64,000 nt of DNA from NCBI RefSeq assembly GCF_017873135.1, contig NZ_JAGGJV010000006.1:310001-374000 (forward strand), given 5' to 3'. Shown in pieces: positions 16,131-25,731 of the stretch. The notes beneath the pieces were generated by a model. That model ran no database searches and was not told where the DNA came from. It saw nothing but the letters and a program-made list of their open reading frames with translations. Position 1 is the stretch's first letter. The number at the start of each line of letters is the position of its first letter. The stretch comes from Rhizobium herbae (GTDB lineage: Bacteria > Pseudomonadota > Alphaproteobacteria > Rhizobiales > Rhizobiaceae). Position numbers and translations under genes: made by a program.

Positions 16131-17801
16131 ATGACCCAGACCGCCGATATCGTCATTCTCAACGCGCGTGTCCTGACGCTGGATGATGACAATACCCGGG
16201 CCGAGGCCGTGGCGCTCGCCTCCGGCCGGATCGTCGCGGTCGGTACCCAGGCGGATATCGATTCGTTTCTAGGAGCAGACACGCAGGTCATCGACGCGGC
16301 CGGTGGAACGGTGCTCCCCGGATTTTCCGAAAACCACATGCACCTGTTTTCTGGCGCGGCCGAACTCGATCATCTCCAGCTCGCCGGGGTAAGCGGGCTT
16401 GCAGCATTGACCGAGGCTGTGCGGACCTATGCTGCGGCACGGACCGATGAAAGAGTTCTCTTCGCGCAAGGGGCTGACTATACGATCCTGGGCGATACCG
16501 AGCGCCTGACGCGTCATCATCTCGATGCGATCCTCTCGCACCAGCCGCTGGTCCTCTTTGCGCCGGATCATCACACGGCCTGGGCCAATACCGGGGCGCT
16601 CGAACTGGTCGACATGCTCCATGGCGCCGAACTCGGTCCGGGCAACGAGGTCGTGATGGGCGAGGACGGTCTGGCGACCGGGGAACTGCGCGAGATGGAA
16701 GCCTTCAGCCCGTTGCAGGCGGCCGGCGGGTTCGATCGCTACCGCCTCGGTCTTGCAACCGGCGGCGAGCCGGATCCCTATCCGAACGCAGCGCAATGGG
16801 CGCAGGATATCGCCGTGATGCGGCGCGGCCTCGACTATTGCGCCCGCCACGGCATCACCACCATCCAGAATATGGACGGCAATCTCTATCAGCTTGAGCT
16901 GCTCTCGGCGATCGAGAAGGAAGACGGTGGTTTGCCATGCCGGGTGATGATCCCTTTCCACTACAAGAATTTCATGTCGCTCGACATGCTCGAAAAGGCC
17001 TCCGATCTGGCCCGTCGCTTTGACAGCGACTGGCTGTCTTCCGGCGTCGTCAAGGTGTTCTACGATGGCGTGCTCGACAGCTGGACGGCGGTCATGGTCG
17101 AGCCATACGCGGACAAGCCGGGCGATTGCGGCGAGGGGCTGTTCACGCCCGAGAGTTTCCGCGCGGTGGCCGTGGAGGCCGACCGGCGCGGGCTGCAGAT
17201 CGCGGTCCATGCCATCGGTGACGGTGCCGTTCGTGCGGTGCTCGATGGCTATGAAGCAGCAAGGCAGGAGAACGGCGCGCGCGACAGCCGCCATCGCATC
17301 GAGCATATCGAGGTGGTGCATCCCGACGACATCGCCCGGTTTGCCGAACTCGGCGTCATCGCCTCCATGCAGCCGCCGCACCCGCCCGGCTGCGCCGGCG
17401 TGCCGCTGGAGCCGACCGTCTCGCGCATTGGCAGGGAACGCTGGCCGCTGAGCTATGCCTGGCGAACGCTGAAGGATGCAGGCGCGCGCATCTGCTTTGC
17501 CTCCGACTGGCCGGTGTCGCCGATCGACCCGCTGATCGGCGTCGAGGCCGCAGTTACCCGCAAGCGCTGGGCCGGGAGCGATCCGGACCAGTCCTTTTCG
17601 CTGATAGAGGCGCTTTCCGCCTATTGCGTCGAGGGCGCCTATGCGGAGTTCAAGGAGGACCGCAAGGGCAAGATCAGGCAAGGGTACCTTGCCGACATCG
17701 TTGTGCTCAACGGGGATATCGAAACGGTGGCTCCGGCCGACTTGCACACGATCAAACCGGTCACCACCATTTGCGGTGGGCGGATAAGTTTTTCCTCCTG
17801 A
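16131..17801 (+). CDS. Amidohydrolase family protein (YtcJ-like, amidohydrolase_3)
   Basis: A 556-residue metal-dependent hydrolase. The N-terminal beta domain reads [20 protein letters not shown] and ends in [19 protein letters not shown], where HMH is the first metal pair. Later ligands appear in [34 protein letters not shown] and the catalytic Asp of [13 protein letters not shown]. The C-terminus returns to the beta domain ([18 protein letters not shown]). Length matches the YtcJ group, whose members cleave N-acyl or N-formyl bonds; substrates vary widely. It lies 82 bases after the kinase/aminotransferase fusion and before a polyamine importer, so cleavage of an acylated amine is plausible. 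Confidence 0.87.
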   Translation: MTQTADIVILNARVLTLDDDNTRAEAVALASGRIVAVGTQADIDSFLGADTQVIDAAGGTVLPGFSENHMHLFSGAAELDHLQLAGVSGLAALTEAVRTYAAARTDERVLFAQGADYTILGDTERLTRHHLDAILSHQPLVLFAPDHHTAWANTGALELVDMLHGAELGPGNEVVMGEDGLATGELREMEAFSPLQAAGGFDRYRLGLATGGEPDPYPNAAQWAQDIAVMRRGLDYCARHGITTIQNMDGNLYQLELLSAIEKEDGGLPCRVMIPFHYKNFMSLDMLEKASDLARRFDSDWLSSGVVKVFYDGVLDSWTAVMVEPYADKPGDCGEGLFTPESFRAVAVEADRRGLQIAVHAIGDGAVRAVLDGYEAARQENGARDSRHRIEHIEVVHPDDIARFAELGVIASMQPPHPPGCAGVPLEPTVSRIGRERWPLSYAWRTLKDAGARICFASDWPVSPIDPLIGVEAAVTRKRWAGSDPDQSFSLIEALSAYCVEGAYAEFKEDRKGKIRQGYLADIVVLNGDIETVAPADLHTIKPVTTICGGRISFSS

Positions 17802-17919
17802 TAAATATTTTTGCCTTAGAAAACAGAATCGTGTTGTCAACGGGAAGGCGCTGTGGTCACCTAGCGCAAAGCCGAAAAGGCGGGAACAGCAGCTTCATGC
17901 AAGGTTGGGTGTGCCGCAT

Positions 17920-19020
17920 ATGGCGGAATTGAACGCGATTGAAATTCGCAATGTTTCCAAGATATTCGGCTTCGGCGAGTTTGCGTTCGCCGCCGTCGAC
18001 AAGGCATCGGTATCGATCCGGCAAAACGAGTTCTTTACGCTTCTCGGGCCTTCCGGATGCGGCAAGACCACCCTTTTGCGGCTGATTGCCGGCTTTGAGT
18101 TTCCGACATCCGGCGACATCATGCTGAATGGCGAGAACATTGCTGCCATGCCGCCCTTCAAGCGCCCGGTCAACACGGTCTTTCAGAGTTACGCCCTCTT
18201 CCCGCATATGACGGTCGCTGACAATATCGGCTTCGGCCTGACGATGCTTGGTCGCCCGAAACAGGAGGTCAGGGATCGCGTCGCCGCCATGCTGAGGCTG
18301 GTGCGCATGGAAGCGCTTGCCGGCCGGCGGACGAGCCAGATTTCCGGCGGGCAGCAGCAGCGCGTCGCCTTGGCCCGCGCGCTTGCGCCGCAGCCGAAGG
18401 TCCTGCTTCTCGACGAGCCGCTGTCGGCACTGGACTACAAGCTGCGCAAGGACATGCAGATCGAGCTGAAGCGCCTGCAGGCTGAAACCGGCATCACCTT
18501 CATCTTCGTGACGCATGACCAGGAAGAGGCGCTGACCATGTCGGACCGTATCGCCGTCATGTCGTCGGGCAAAATCCTGCAGGTCGGCAATCCGCGCGAG
18601 ATCTATGATGCGCCGACGGATCGTTTCGTCGCCGATTTTATCGGCGAGACCAATTTCCTCAAAGGCCGGATCAAGTCTGTGGCCGACGGTGTGGCCGACG
18701 TTGACACGCCGGTCGCAGGCCGGATTTCGGCGACGGTGCCGCAGGATTTCCATGCGGAAGGCGAGGTGACGGTGGTGCTGCGGCCGGAACATGCGATGCT
18801 TTGCCCGCCGGACCAGCCCGCCGCCTGCCAGATGACCGGAACGCTCGAAAACGTCGTCTATTTCGGCACCGACACCCACTACCATGTTCGCCTTTCGGAC
18901 GGAGAGACGCTTTTTACCCTGCGAGAACAGAACAAACCGCTGCAGAGCGCGCGTTTTGCCGAGGGTGACAGGGTCGGCATCGCCCTTGAGGCCAACGCCG
19001 CCCGGGTCTTGAGGAACTGA
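17920..19020 (+). CDS. Polyamine-type ABC transporter ATP-binding protein (PotA/PotG class)
   Basis: A 366-residue ATPase. Start ATG 17920 ([20 protein letters not shown]); a TTG at 17905 is in frame but weaker. Walker A is [18 protein letters not shown], the Q-loop [13 protein letters not shown], the signature [15 protein letters not shown], Walker [13 protein letters not shown] and the switch [12 protein letters not shown]-terminal TOBE domain (about 275-360) includes [11 protein letters not shown]. This is the COG3842 spermidine/putrescine group. The two permease genes and the binding protein follow in the same direction with 1-20 base gaps or overlaps, so it energises that importer. Confidence 0.93.
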   Translation: MAELNAIEIRNVSKIFGFGEFAFAAVDKASVSIRQNEFFTLLGPSGCGKTTLLRLIAGFEFPTSGDIMLNGENIAAMPPFKRPVNTVFQSYALFPHMTVADNIGFGLTMLGRPKQEVRDRVAAMLRLVRMEALAGRRTSQISGGQQQRVALARALAPQPKVLLLDEPLSALDYKLRKDMQIELKRLQAETGITFIFVTHDQEEALTMSDRIAVMSSGKILQVGNPREIYDAPTDRFVADFIGETNFLKGRIKSVADGVADVDTPVAGRISATVPQDFHAEGEVTVVLRPEHAMLCPPDQPAACQMTGTLENVVYFGTDTHYHVRLSDGETLFTLREQNKPLQSARFAEGDRVGIALEANAARVLRN

Positions 19021-19021
19021 G

Positions 19022-19942
19022 ATGCCAGACGCAGCGGGGACGATCGAGGCGGAAAAGAGCAGGGACATCCGGAAACGGTGGCTGCTTTCGCTTCCCGCCC
19101 TACTGATCATCCTCCTTGCCGCCTCTGGTCCGCTGCTGATCGTTCTTGTCTATTCCTTCCTGACGCCCGGCCCCTACGGCGACGTGCAATGGCTGCCTTC
19201 GCTGGAGGGCTGGATCAGCGTCGTCATGGAAAAGGATATTTTTGACGGCACGTTCTCGATCGCCGATGCGCATGTGTCGATCTTCGTGCGCTCGGTCGTG
19301 CTGTCGCTGGTCACCACGATCCTGACGCTGCTGGCCGGCTTTCCGACGGCCTATTTCATCGCGACACGGCCGGAGCGGACGCGGGAACTCTGGCTGTTCC
19401 TGATCACCATTCCGTTCTGGACCAATCTTCTCATCCGGACTTTCGCCATCCTCGAAATCATCCGCAACGAGGGGCTGATCAACGGCCTTCTGTTGAAATT
19501 CGATCTGATCTCAGGGCCGATCCAGATGCTGTTCACCGACGGTGCCATCCTCACGGGCATGGTCTATGTCTATCTGCCGCTGATGGTCCTGCCGCTCTAT
19601 GCCAGCATGGAAAAGCTGGATTTCCGGCTGGTCGAAGCCGGCTACGATCTCTACGCGACACCGTTCAAGGTCTTGCGCAAGATCGTTATTCCGCTGGTCA
19701 AGCCCGGCATCATCGCCGGCTCGATCCTCGTCTTCATCCCGGCGCTCGGGGCGTATGTGACACCGAGCATCCTTGGCGGGGGCAAGAACCTGATGCTGGG
19801 CAACCTCATCGAATTGCAGTTCGGGCAGGGCCGCAACTGGCCGCTCGGATCGGCGCTGTCGATCACGCTGATGCTGATCGTCATGGTGGCGCTGCTGGCC
19901 TACGTCCGCAATGCCGGATCGCAAGGGAGCCGGCATGGCTAG
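19022..19942 (+). CDS. Polyamine-type ABC transporter permease (PotB/PotH class)
   Basis: A 306-residue membrane protein with about six hydrophobic segments. The inner-membrane coupling motif is EAGYDLYATPFKVLRKIVIP, followed by LVKPGIIAGSILVFIPALGAYVTPSILGGG, a string typical of PotB/PotH. The start codon lies one base after the ATPase stop. The last 8 bases overlap the next permease. With that partner it forms the channel of the importer. An extended loop between helices one and two (DVQWLPSLEGWISVVM) is normal for the family. Confidence 0.92.
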   Translation: MPDAAGTIEAEKSRDIRKRWLLSLPALLIILLAASGPLLIVLVYSFLTPGPYGDVQWLPSLEGWISVVMEKDIFDGTFSIADAHVSIFVRSVVLSLVTTILTLLAGFPTAYFIATRPERTRELWLFLITIPFWTNLLIRTFAILEIIRNEGLINGLLLKFDLISGPIQMLFTDGAILTGMVYVYLPLMVLPLYASMEKLDFRLVEAGYDLYATPFKVLRKIVIPLVKPGIIAGSILVFIPALGAYVTPSILGGGKNLMLGNLIELQFGQGRNWPLGSALSITLMLIVMVALLAYVRNAGSQGSRHG

Positions 19943-20735
19943 GACATTCTCGATCCGCCGCCAGCGCGGCTTCACCACGATTGCGATGATCTGCTTCTTC
20001 GCGCTTTATCTGCCGATCGCCGTTCTGGTGTTCTATTCGTTCAATGCCGGGGAATCGCTCGCCTCCTTCGAAGGTGTTTCGCTGCGGTGGTTCGCCAAGG
20101 CCTTCGAAAATCAGCAGGTCATCGACGCATCGCTGCGCTCCCTGCAGATCGCTGCGGTCGCGGCCGTCATCGCAACGATTGCAGCCACGATGGCGGCGTT
20201 GGCGACGACGCGGACGGAGCCCTATCGCGGCCTGACGCTGAAATATGCCTTCATCAACCAGCCGCTGATGATCCCGGAGATCGTCACCGCCGTGGCGCTC
20301 CTGATCTTCTTTGCCCGCATCAAGATCTGGACCGGCTATTCCGGGCTTGGTTATCTCATCGCTGCCCACACGGCATTCTGCATCCCGTTTGCCTACCTGC
20401 CGATCCGGGCGCGGTTGGAAAACATGGACCTGACGCTGGAGAAGGCCGCCGCCGATCTCTACGCGACGCCGTGGAATGCCTTTCGCTACGTCACCCTGCC
20501 GTTGCTCTGGCCCGGCATTCTCGCCGGCTTCATGCTGGCCTTCGTGATCTCGCTGGACGATGTCGTCATCACCGAATTCGTCAAATCGGCGGGTCAGGAT
20601 ACGCTGCCGACCTACATGCTCGGCCAGATCCGCCGGACCATCACCCCGGAAATGAACGCGATCTCGACGCTGTTTCTGCTCCTGTCGATCTGCGTCGTCA
20701 CCGTCTTCTTCGTCGTCAACAGAAAACGAGTCTAA
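19935..20735 (+). CDS. Polyamine-type ABC transporter permease (PotC/PotI class)
   Basis: A 266-residue membrane protein. Start ATG 19935 (MARTFSIRRQRGF) has AAGGGAG seven bases upstream and overlaps the previous permease by 8 bases. Coupling motif: KAAADLYATPWNAFRYVTLP, then LLWPGILAGFMLAFVISLDD, VVITEFVKSAGQDTLPTYML, as in PotC/PotI. It pairs with the PotB-type subunit. The binding protein gene starts 20 bases downstream. Confidence 0.92.
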   Translation: MARTFSIRRQRGFTTIAMICFFALYLPIAVLVFYSFNAGESLASFEGVSLRWFAKAFENQQVIDASLRSLQIAAVAAVIATIAATMAALATTRTEPYRGLTLKYAFINQPLMIPEIVTAVALLIFFARIKIWTGYSGLGYLIAAHTAFCIPFAYLPIRARLENMDLTLEKAAADLYATPWNAFRYVTLPLLWPGILAGFMLAFVISLDDVVITEFVKSAGQDTLPTYMLGQIRRTITPEMNAISTLFLLLSICVVTVFFVVNRKRV

Positions 20736-20755
20736 CAAGAAAAGGGAACAGCACC

Positions 20756-21790
20756 ATGAAACGGATCACAGCAGCCATGGCCTTGACGGCCACACTTCTC
20801 GCGTCGGCGGGGTTTGCCCATGCGGAAGGCGAACTCAACATCTACAACTGGGGCAACTACACCAGTCCAGAGATGATCAAGAAATTCGAGGACCAGTACA
20901 AGGTCAAGGTGACCATCACCGACTACGATTCCAACGACACCGCGCTTGCCAAGGTTCGCCAGGGCGGTTCCGGCTTCGACATGGTCGTGCCGTCGCAGAA
21001 TTATGTTCCCATCTGGATTTCGGAAGGGCTGCTGCTTGAAACCGATCCGTCCAAGATGGAAAACTTCAAGAACGTGGCGCCCGAATGGACCGAGACCGAC
21101 TTCGATCCGGGCCGAAAGTATACGGTTCCCTGGGCGATGGGCACGGTCGGTACCGTCGTCAACACCGATGTCTACAAGGGCGATATCAACACCTGGGGCA
21201 TCATCTTCGATACGCCGGATGAGCTGAAGGGCAAGGTCAACGTCGTTCCGGAAATGACCGACGTCATCGACGCCGCCGTACTCTACAACGGCGGAACCAA
21301 ATGCACCGGCGATCTGACGATCCTCAAGAAGGTGCGCGACACGCTGGTCAAGGCCAAGCCGAACTGGGTGGCGATGGAATACGGCACCATCGAGAAGATG
21401 GGCTCGGGCGATTTTTCCGCCTCGAGCGACTGGAACGGCTCGGCCTTCCGCCAGCGGTTGAAGAACCCGGCGATTCACTATGGTTATCCGAAGGAAGGCT
21501 TCGTCAACTGGAGCGACAATCTTGCCGTCCTCAAGGATGCCAAGAATGTCGAGAATGCCAAGCTGTTCCAGAACTTCATGATGGATCCGGAAAATGCCGG
21601 CATGAATTCCGGCTTCCACCGTTATGCCAACGGCATCGCCGGATCTGACAAGTTCATGCCGGCCGACATGAAGGGGGCGCCGGAAATCGACGTGCCGAAG
21701 GAGTTCGCGTCGCTTGGCGTTCCTTCGAAGACCTGCCCGCCGGAAGTTCAGGAACTCTACACGAAGATCTGGACCGAGCTTCAGAAGTAA
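20756..21790 (+). CDS. Polyamine-type ABC transporter periplasmic binding protein (PotD/PotF class)
   Basis: A 344-residue exported protein with signal peptide MKRITAAMALTATLLASAG ending at AHAEGE. The mature start ELNIYNWGNYTSPEMIKKFE is the classic PotD/PotF opening. Further marks are YDSNDTALAKVRQGGSGFDM, VPWAMGTVGTVVNTD and GYPKEGFVNWSDNLAVLKDAK. AAGGG lies about 10 bases upstream of ATG 20756. As the fourth gene of the importer operon it would capture putrescine, spermidine or an acylated or modified polyamine. Downstream amidohydrolase genes make acetylated forms a good guess. A strong hairpin follows the stop. Confidence 0.93.
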   Translation: MKRITAAMALTATLLASAGFAHAEGELNIYNWGNYTSPEMIKKFEDQYKVKVTITDYDSNDTALAKVRQGGSGFDMVVPSQNYVPIWISEGLLLETDPSKMENFKNVAPEWTETDFDPGRKYTVPWAMGTVGTVVNTDVYKGDINTWGIIFDTPDELKGKVNVVPEMTDVIDAAVLYNGGTKCTGDLTILKKVRDTLVKAKPNWVAMEYGTIEKMGSGDFSASSDWNGSAFRQRLKNPAIHYGYPKEGFVNWSDNLAVLKDAKNVENAKLFQNFMMDPENAGMNSGFHRYANGIAGSDKFMPADMKGAPEIDVPKEFASLGVPSKTCPPEVQELYTKIWTELQK

Positions 21791-21800
21791 GCCCGAAATC

Positions 21801-21834
21801 ATCGCACCCCGCAGCAAGCAGCGCGGGGTGCGAT
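21801..21834 (+). terminator. Strong hairpin after the binding-protein gene (partial terminator or message stabiliser)
   Basis: ATCGCACCCCGC (21801-21812) pairs perfectly with GCGGGGTGCGAT (21823-21834): a 12-bp stem and a 10-base loop, 10 bases after the stop. It is followed by CTCATT rather than a T-run, so read-through into the deacetylase gene is likely. Confidence 0.6.
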
Positions 21835-21860
21835 CTCATTCCTGCTGACGGATATCATTC

Positions 21861-22892
21861 ATGAAAACCGTATTCTCGCCCCGCCACCGCGGCCATGCCG
21901 ACCAGCTCGAACTCGTCGCGGGTGCCATCGTTCCCGGCTACGAACTGACCTCGCGTGCCGAATATGTTTCCGCGCGCATCAAGGCCATCGGCCTGGGGCC
22001 GATCCTTGCACCTGAGGAGCATGATCTGACGACGGCCGCCCGCGTTCACAGGCAGGATTATCTCGATTTCCTGCCGACGATCTGGGACCGCTGGACCGCC
22101 GAGGGCCGTTCCGGCACGGCGCTGCCCTTCACGTGGCCGACACGGGGCCTGCGCGGCGACGTGCCGCCGGAGTTCATCGATGGGCTGCTCGGCTATTATT
22201 CCTTCGATGCCGGCTGCGGCATCGTCGAAGGCTCGTGGGACGCGATCAAATCCTCGCACGATGTTGCGCTGACGGCCGCCGGTCTCGTGCAGGATGGCGA
22301 ACGCGCCGCTTTCGCGCTCTGCCGCCCGCCGGGCCACCATGCCGGCGCCGGCTTCATGGGCGGCTATTGCTACATCAACAATGCGGCCGTGGCCGCGCAA
22401 TGGTTCCGCGACAACGGTGCCAAACGTGTCTCGATCCTCGATGTCGACTATCACCATGGCAACGGCACGCAGGAAATCTTCTATTCCCGCGCTGACGTGC
22501 AGGTGATCAATCTCCATGCCGATCCGATGCAGGAGTATCCCTATTTCCTCGGACATGCGAACGAACGCGGCGCCGGTGAGGGGGAGGGCTACAATCTCAA
22601 CTATCCCATGCGTTTCGGCACCGATTGGGCGCGCTGGAGCCAGTCGCTGGAGGATGCCTGCGGCAAGCTGGTGGCCTATAATCCTGATGTCGTGGTGGTC
22701 TCGCTCGGCGTCGATACGTTCGAGAAGGATCCGATCAGCAAGTTCAGGCTGAAGACCGAGGATTTTCCGAAGATCGGAGAGCGCATTGCCCGCCTCGGCG
22801 TGCCGACACTGTTTGTCATGGAAGGCGGCTATGCCGTCGCCGAGATCGGCGTCAACGCGGTGAGCGTCCTGACCGGATTCGAGGACGTTTGA
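21861..22892 (+). CDS. Acetylpolyamine amidohydrolase (histone-deacetylase superfamily)
   Basis: A 343-residue protein with the class II arginase/deacetylase fold. Motifs: CRPPGHHAGAGFMGGYCYIN (catalytic His pair), LDVDYHHGNGTQEIFYSRAD (zinc Asp/His), NLHADPMQEYPYF, VVVSLGVDTFEKDP and MEGGYAV. The spacing and the YPYFLG/DTFEKDP wording match acetylpolyamine amidohydrolases, which release acetate from acetylputrescine or acetylspermidine, rather than true histone deacetylases. It follows the polyamine importer by 70 bases and precedes a carbamoylputrescine-amidase-like gene. Together they form a polyamine uptake and catabolism unit. Start ATG 21861 (MKTVFSPRH). Confidence 0.93.
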   Translation: MKTVFSPRHRGHADQLELVAGAIVPGYELTSRAEYVSARIKAIGLGPILAPEEHDLTTAARVHRQDYLDFLPTIWDRWTAEGRSGTALPFTWPTRGLRGDVPPEFIDGLLGYYSFDAGCGIVEGSWDAIKSSHDVALTAAGLVQDGERAAFALCRPPGHHAGAGFMGGYCYINNAAVAAQWFRDNGAKRVSILDVDYHHGNGTQEIFYSRADVQVINLHADPMQEYPYFLGHANERGAGEGEGYNLNYPMRFGTDWARWSQSLEDACGKLVAYNPDVVVVSLGVDTFEKDPISKFRLKTEDFPKIGERIARLGVPTLFVMEGGYAVAEIGVNAVSVLTGFEDV

Positions 22893-22894
22893 TC

Positions 22895-23779
22895 GTGGCT
22901 CCCGCATCAATCATGAGTTTGGGCGTCGTGCAGTTCGCCTGCACGGATGATCTCGCCGAAAATCTCGCGACCGCTTCGCGGCTGATCCGGCAGGCCGCTG
23001 CGAAGGGCGCCAACATCGTATTGGTTCAGGAGCTTTTCGAAGGTCTGTATTTCTGCCAGACGCAGGATCCGGTCCATTTCGCGCAGGCGCATCCGCTTGC
23101 CGCTCATCCGGTGATCGCACCGATGCAGGCCTTGGCACGCGAACTTGGCGTCCTGCTGCCGGTTTCATTTTTCGAGAAGAAAAACCAGGCTTTCTACAAC
23201 AGCCTTGCGATGATCGACGACACGGGCGCGATCCTCGGTGTCTACCGGAAATCGCATATTCCGGATGGGCCGGGCTACAGCGAAAAATTCTATTTCCGGC
23301 CCGGCGATACCGGCTTCAAGGTCTGGCCGACACGCTTCGGTACGATCGGTATCGGGATCTGCTGGGACCAGTGGTTTCCGGAAGCCGCCCGCGCCATGGC
23401 GCTGATGGGGGCAGAGCTGGTCCTCTATCCGACCGCGATCGGCTCGGAGCCCGCCCGGCCCGATCTCGATACGATGGAGCATTGGCGCATGGTGATGCGC
23501 GGCCACGCCGCCGCCAACATGATGCCGGTCGCCGCCGCCAACCGGATCGGCTCGGAAACGATCGGCGGCCTGTCACAATCCTATTACGGCTCTTCCTTCA
23601 TTGCCGGTCCGGATGGGCAACTTGCGGCCAGTGCCGGGCGCGATGCCGAGGAGGTGCTGGTCGCCAGTTTCGACAGGCAATTGCTGGCCGATAATCGCGC
23701 CGCCTGGGGCATGTTCCGCGATCGTCGCCCGGAGCTTTATGGCGTGCTGGCAACGGCGGATGGTGGAGACAGGACATGA
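22895..23779 (+). CDS. Carbon-nitrogen hydrolase, N-carbamoylputrescine amidase-like
   Basis: A 294-residue nitrilase-superfamily protein. Start GTG 22895 is preferred because GAGGA lies 9 bases upstream; the ATG at 22913 has no ribosome site. The catalytic triad is visible as Glu in LVQELFEGLYFC, Lys in YRKSHIPDGPGYSEK and Cys in GIGICWDQWFPEAARAMALM. The FYFRPGDTGFKV and DQWFPE wording is that of AguB-type N-carbamoylputrescine amidases, which give putrescine, ammonia and CO2. It overlaps the end of the acetylpolyamine hydrolase by none but lies 2 bases after it, and shares ATGA with the next gene. No agmatine deiminase is in the window, so a related carbamoyl or acyl amine is possible. Confidence 0.88.
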   Translation: MAPASIMSLGVVQFACTDDLAENLATASRLIRQAAAKGANIVLVQELFEGLYFCQTQDPVHFAQAHPLAAHPVIAPMQALARELGVLLPVSFFEKKNQAFYNSLAMIDDTGAILGVYRKSHIPDGPGYSEKFYFRPGDTGFKVWPTRFGTIGIGICWDQWFPEAARAMALMGAELVLYPTAIGSEPARPDLDTMEHWRMVMRGHAAANMMPVAAANRIGSETIGGLSQSYYGSSFIAGPDGQLAASAGRDAEEVLVASFDRQLLADNRAAWGMFRDRRPELYGVLATADGGDRT

Positions 23780-24924
23780 CGGATTTCACACGCGCGGACG
23801 TGACGCTCGCCAACTGGCGAACAGCGCCCTATTCCCGCTGGTCCTTCCGGAATGTCAGCGAGGTCGTGCCTTCCGCCGTCATTCTCTCCAGCCGCCAGGG
23901 CGAAGGGCCGCCGATCAACCTGAGCGCGCTTGAAACGCTGGAGGTATCAGGCGTTGACGGCGGGGCCGTGTCGCTGAAGGCGTTTCTAACCTCGAGCGAA
24001 ACCGACGAGCTTGTCGTGATGCGGAACGGACGCATCGTCGCCGAATGGTCGGCGGCGCATTCCGATCCGGCCCGCCCACACATCATCTTCTCCGTTTCAA
24101 AGTCGCTGACCGCATTGCTTGCCGGAATTCTTGCCGGAAAGGGTCTGCTCTCGTTCGACAAGCTTGTCGGTGACTACGTGCCAGAAGTCGCCGGTTCCGC
24201 CTATGCGGATGCAACGGTGCAGCAACTGTTCGACATGGAAATCAGCGTCGATTTCGTCGAGGACTATCTCGACACCTCGGGCGGCTTTGACCGCTACCGC
24301 CGCGCAACCGGATGGAACCCCGACAAGCCTGGCAACCCGGCGCCGGATTTGAAGAGCTTCATCTGCAGCATCGGGAAGGGCTCCTGGGAACACGGAGAAA
24401 AACATGCTTATCGCTCGCCCGATACGGATCTTGCCGGTATCGTGCTGGAGCGGGCTGCCGGTGCGCGGCTGGCCACGTTGCTCAGCCAGCATCTCTGGAA
24501 GCCGATGGGGGCTAAGTCCGATGCCATGATCACGGTCGACCGCATCGGCACGGCCCGCGCCGCCGGTGGCATGTCGGCGACGGCGCGCGACCTGGCGCTG
24601 GCCGGCGAACTCGTCCGCAGGCAGGGCGGCGGACTGATCCCGCCGTCTTTCATCGATGGCCTCTGGACGGGCGGCAACCGTGAAGCATGGAAGAACGGCG
24701 ACCAGACGACGCTGTTTCCAACCGGCAGCTACCGCAACTATTGGTACGAGACCGGCGGCGGAGAACTTGCAGCCATCGGCATTCACGGCCAATGGATCTG
24801 GATCGAGCCGGCCACCGAAACTGTGATCGTCAAGCTGTCGTCGCAGGCCCTGCCGGTCGATCCGATCCTCGATCAGGCCATCGTGCGCATGCTGCGCAAA
24901 GTCGCCACAGCTGCGGCCTCCTGA
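23776..24924 (+). CDS. Serine hydrolase of the class C beta-lactamase / penicillin-binding fold
   Basis: A 382-residue protein, start ATG 23776 overlapping the previous stop by 4 bases. The catalytic SxxK motif is FSVSKSLTALLAGILAGKG, the second motif is near YRSPDTDLAGIVLERA (Tyr as base), and the C-terminal HGQWIWIEPATETVIVKLSS replaces the KTG motif with HGQ, as in many esterase or amidase relatives. There is no signal peptide, so it acts in the cytoplasm. It closes the polyamine cluster and probably cleaves an ester or amide of a related compound such as 6-aminohexanoate-type oligomers. True antibiotic resistance is unlikely. Confidence 0.85.
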   Translation: MTDFTRADVTLANWRTAPYSRWSFRNVSEVVPSAVILSSRQGEGPPINLSALETLEVSGVDGGAVSLKAFLTSSETDELVVMRNGRIVAEWSAAHSDPARPHIIFSVSKSLTALLAGILAGKGLLSFDKLVGDYVPEVAGSAYADATVQQLFDMEISVDFVEDYLDTSGGFDRYRRATGWNPDKPGNPAPDLKSFICSIGKGSWEHGEKHAYRSPDTDLAGIVLERAAGARLATLLSQHLWKPMGAKSDAMITVDRIGTARAAGGMSATARDLALAGELVRRQGGGLIPPSFIDGLWTGGNREAWKNGDQTTLFPTGSYRNYWYETGGGELAAIGIHGQWIWIEPATETVIVKLSSQALPVDPILDQAIVRMLRKVATAAAS

Positions 24925-24945
24925 TGGAGGCGGTGCGAAATCGGG

Positions 24946-25638
24946 CTAGCCGGCTTTCTCGATAAGCAGCATGTTCGCTTCTTCGTCCGGAGTAGCTGGC
25001 CAGCGCATCAGGGCCTGCGCGCCCAAAGGCGTCAGGCCGTAAATGCCGCGCTCAAGCCGTTCGAACCAGCCATAGACATTGCCGCGCAGGATATTCATTG
25101 CTGTAGGCACGATCGGCTTCAGGTCCCTGGGGCGGAGCGGCCCGGCTTGCAGGGCGGCCGCGCAGGCAAGCGCCTGCTGGCGATAGGCCGTCATGATCGG
25201 TGCGCGCGTGCTGCCGCCAACCGCCGGATCGCCTTTGCGGCGCTTGTGTTCGTTGACGAGGCGCGACCGCTTGCGCGCATTCTTGCGCGGCATCGGTGCA
25301 ACCGGGCTGACGATGACATCGACCGTGCCATTGTCGGCAACACCGAGCATGCCAAAACCAAGCCGCCGGCAGAGGTCGCGGTAGCGACGATCGCTTTCGC
25401 GGCCCTTTCCCTTCGCAGAAACGCGGGCGGCAATCCACACTTCGTCGCTCGCCGCCGCCCTGTCGACGGCCTGGAGGACCAGTTCGAGATTGAAACTGAG
25501 CTTGAGTTCGCAGACCACCACGACCGGCGGCTCGTCAGGCGTGAGGCCCACGAGATCGCAGCCGGCGATTTCGCCCTTGACGCTGTAGCCGGCCGCTTCG
25601 AGAAAACCTTTGATCGGCAGATAGAGCGTGGTCTCCAA
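24946..25638 (-). CDS. DUF2161 protein, PD-(D/E)XK-like fold predicted
   Basis: A 230-residue protein starting METTLYLPIKGFLEAAGYSV. The segment GEIAGCDLVGLTPDEPPVVV, then VCELKLSFNLELVLQAVDRAA, has the D...ExK pattern of restriction-endonuclease-like folds. The C-terminal half is basic (MPRKNARKRSRLVNEHKRRK) and ends in a winged-helix-like stretch (GWFERLERGIYGLTPLGAQAL). This matches the DUF2161 family, predicted phosphodiesterases or nucleases of unknown role. It is convergent with the beta-lactamase-fold gene (21 bases apart) and stands alone. Confidence 0.82.
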   Translation of the reverse strand: METTLYLPIKGFLEAAGYSVKGEIAGCDLVGLTPDEPPVVVVCELKLSFNLELVLQAVDRAAASDEVWIAARVSAKGKGRESDRRYRDLCRRLGFGMLGVADNGTVDVIVSPVAPMPRKNARKRSRLVNEHKRRKGDPAVGGSTRAPIMTAYRQQALACAAALQAGPLRPRDLKPIVPTAMNILRGNVYGWFERLERGIYGLTPLGAQALMRWPATPDEEANMLLIEKAG

Positions 25639-25731
25639 ATCATGTCCTCACATCATCGTCAGCCACGGTCTTTACGCGTTTCGTGGGCGAGATCAACGGA
25701 GGCTTGCAATTTTGCGGACAGTGGCTGGCTG

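Noticed and set aside
21861-22892. Histone deacetylase or acetoin-utilisation protein
   Set aside because: The YPYFLG and DTFEKDP motifs and the adjacent polyamine importer favour an acetylpolyamine amidohydrolase.
23776-24924. Antibiotic-resistance beta-lactamase
   Set aside because: No signal peptide, the KTG motif is HGQ, and the gene is coupled to a polyamine-catabolism operon. A cytoplasmic esterase or amidase is more likely.
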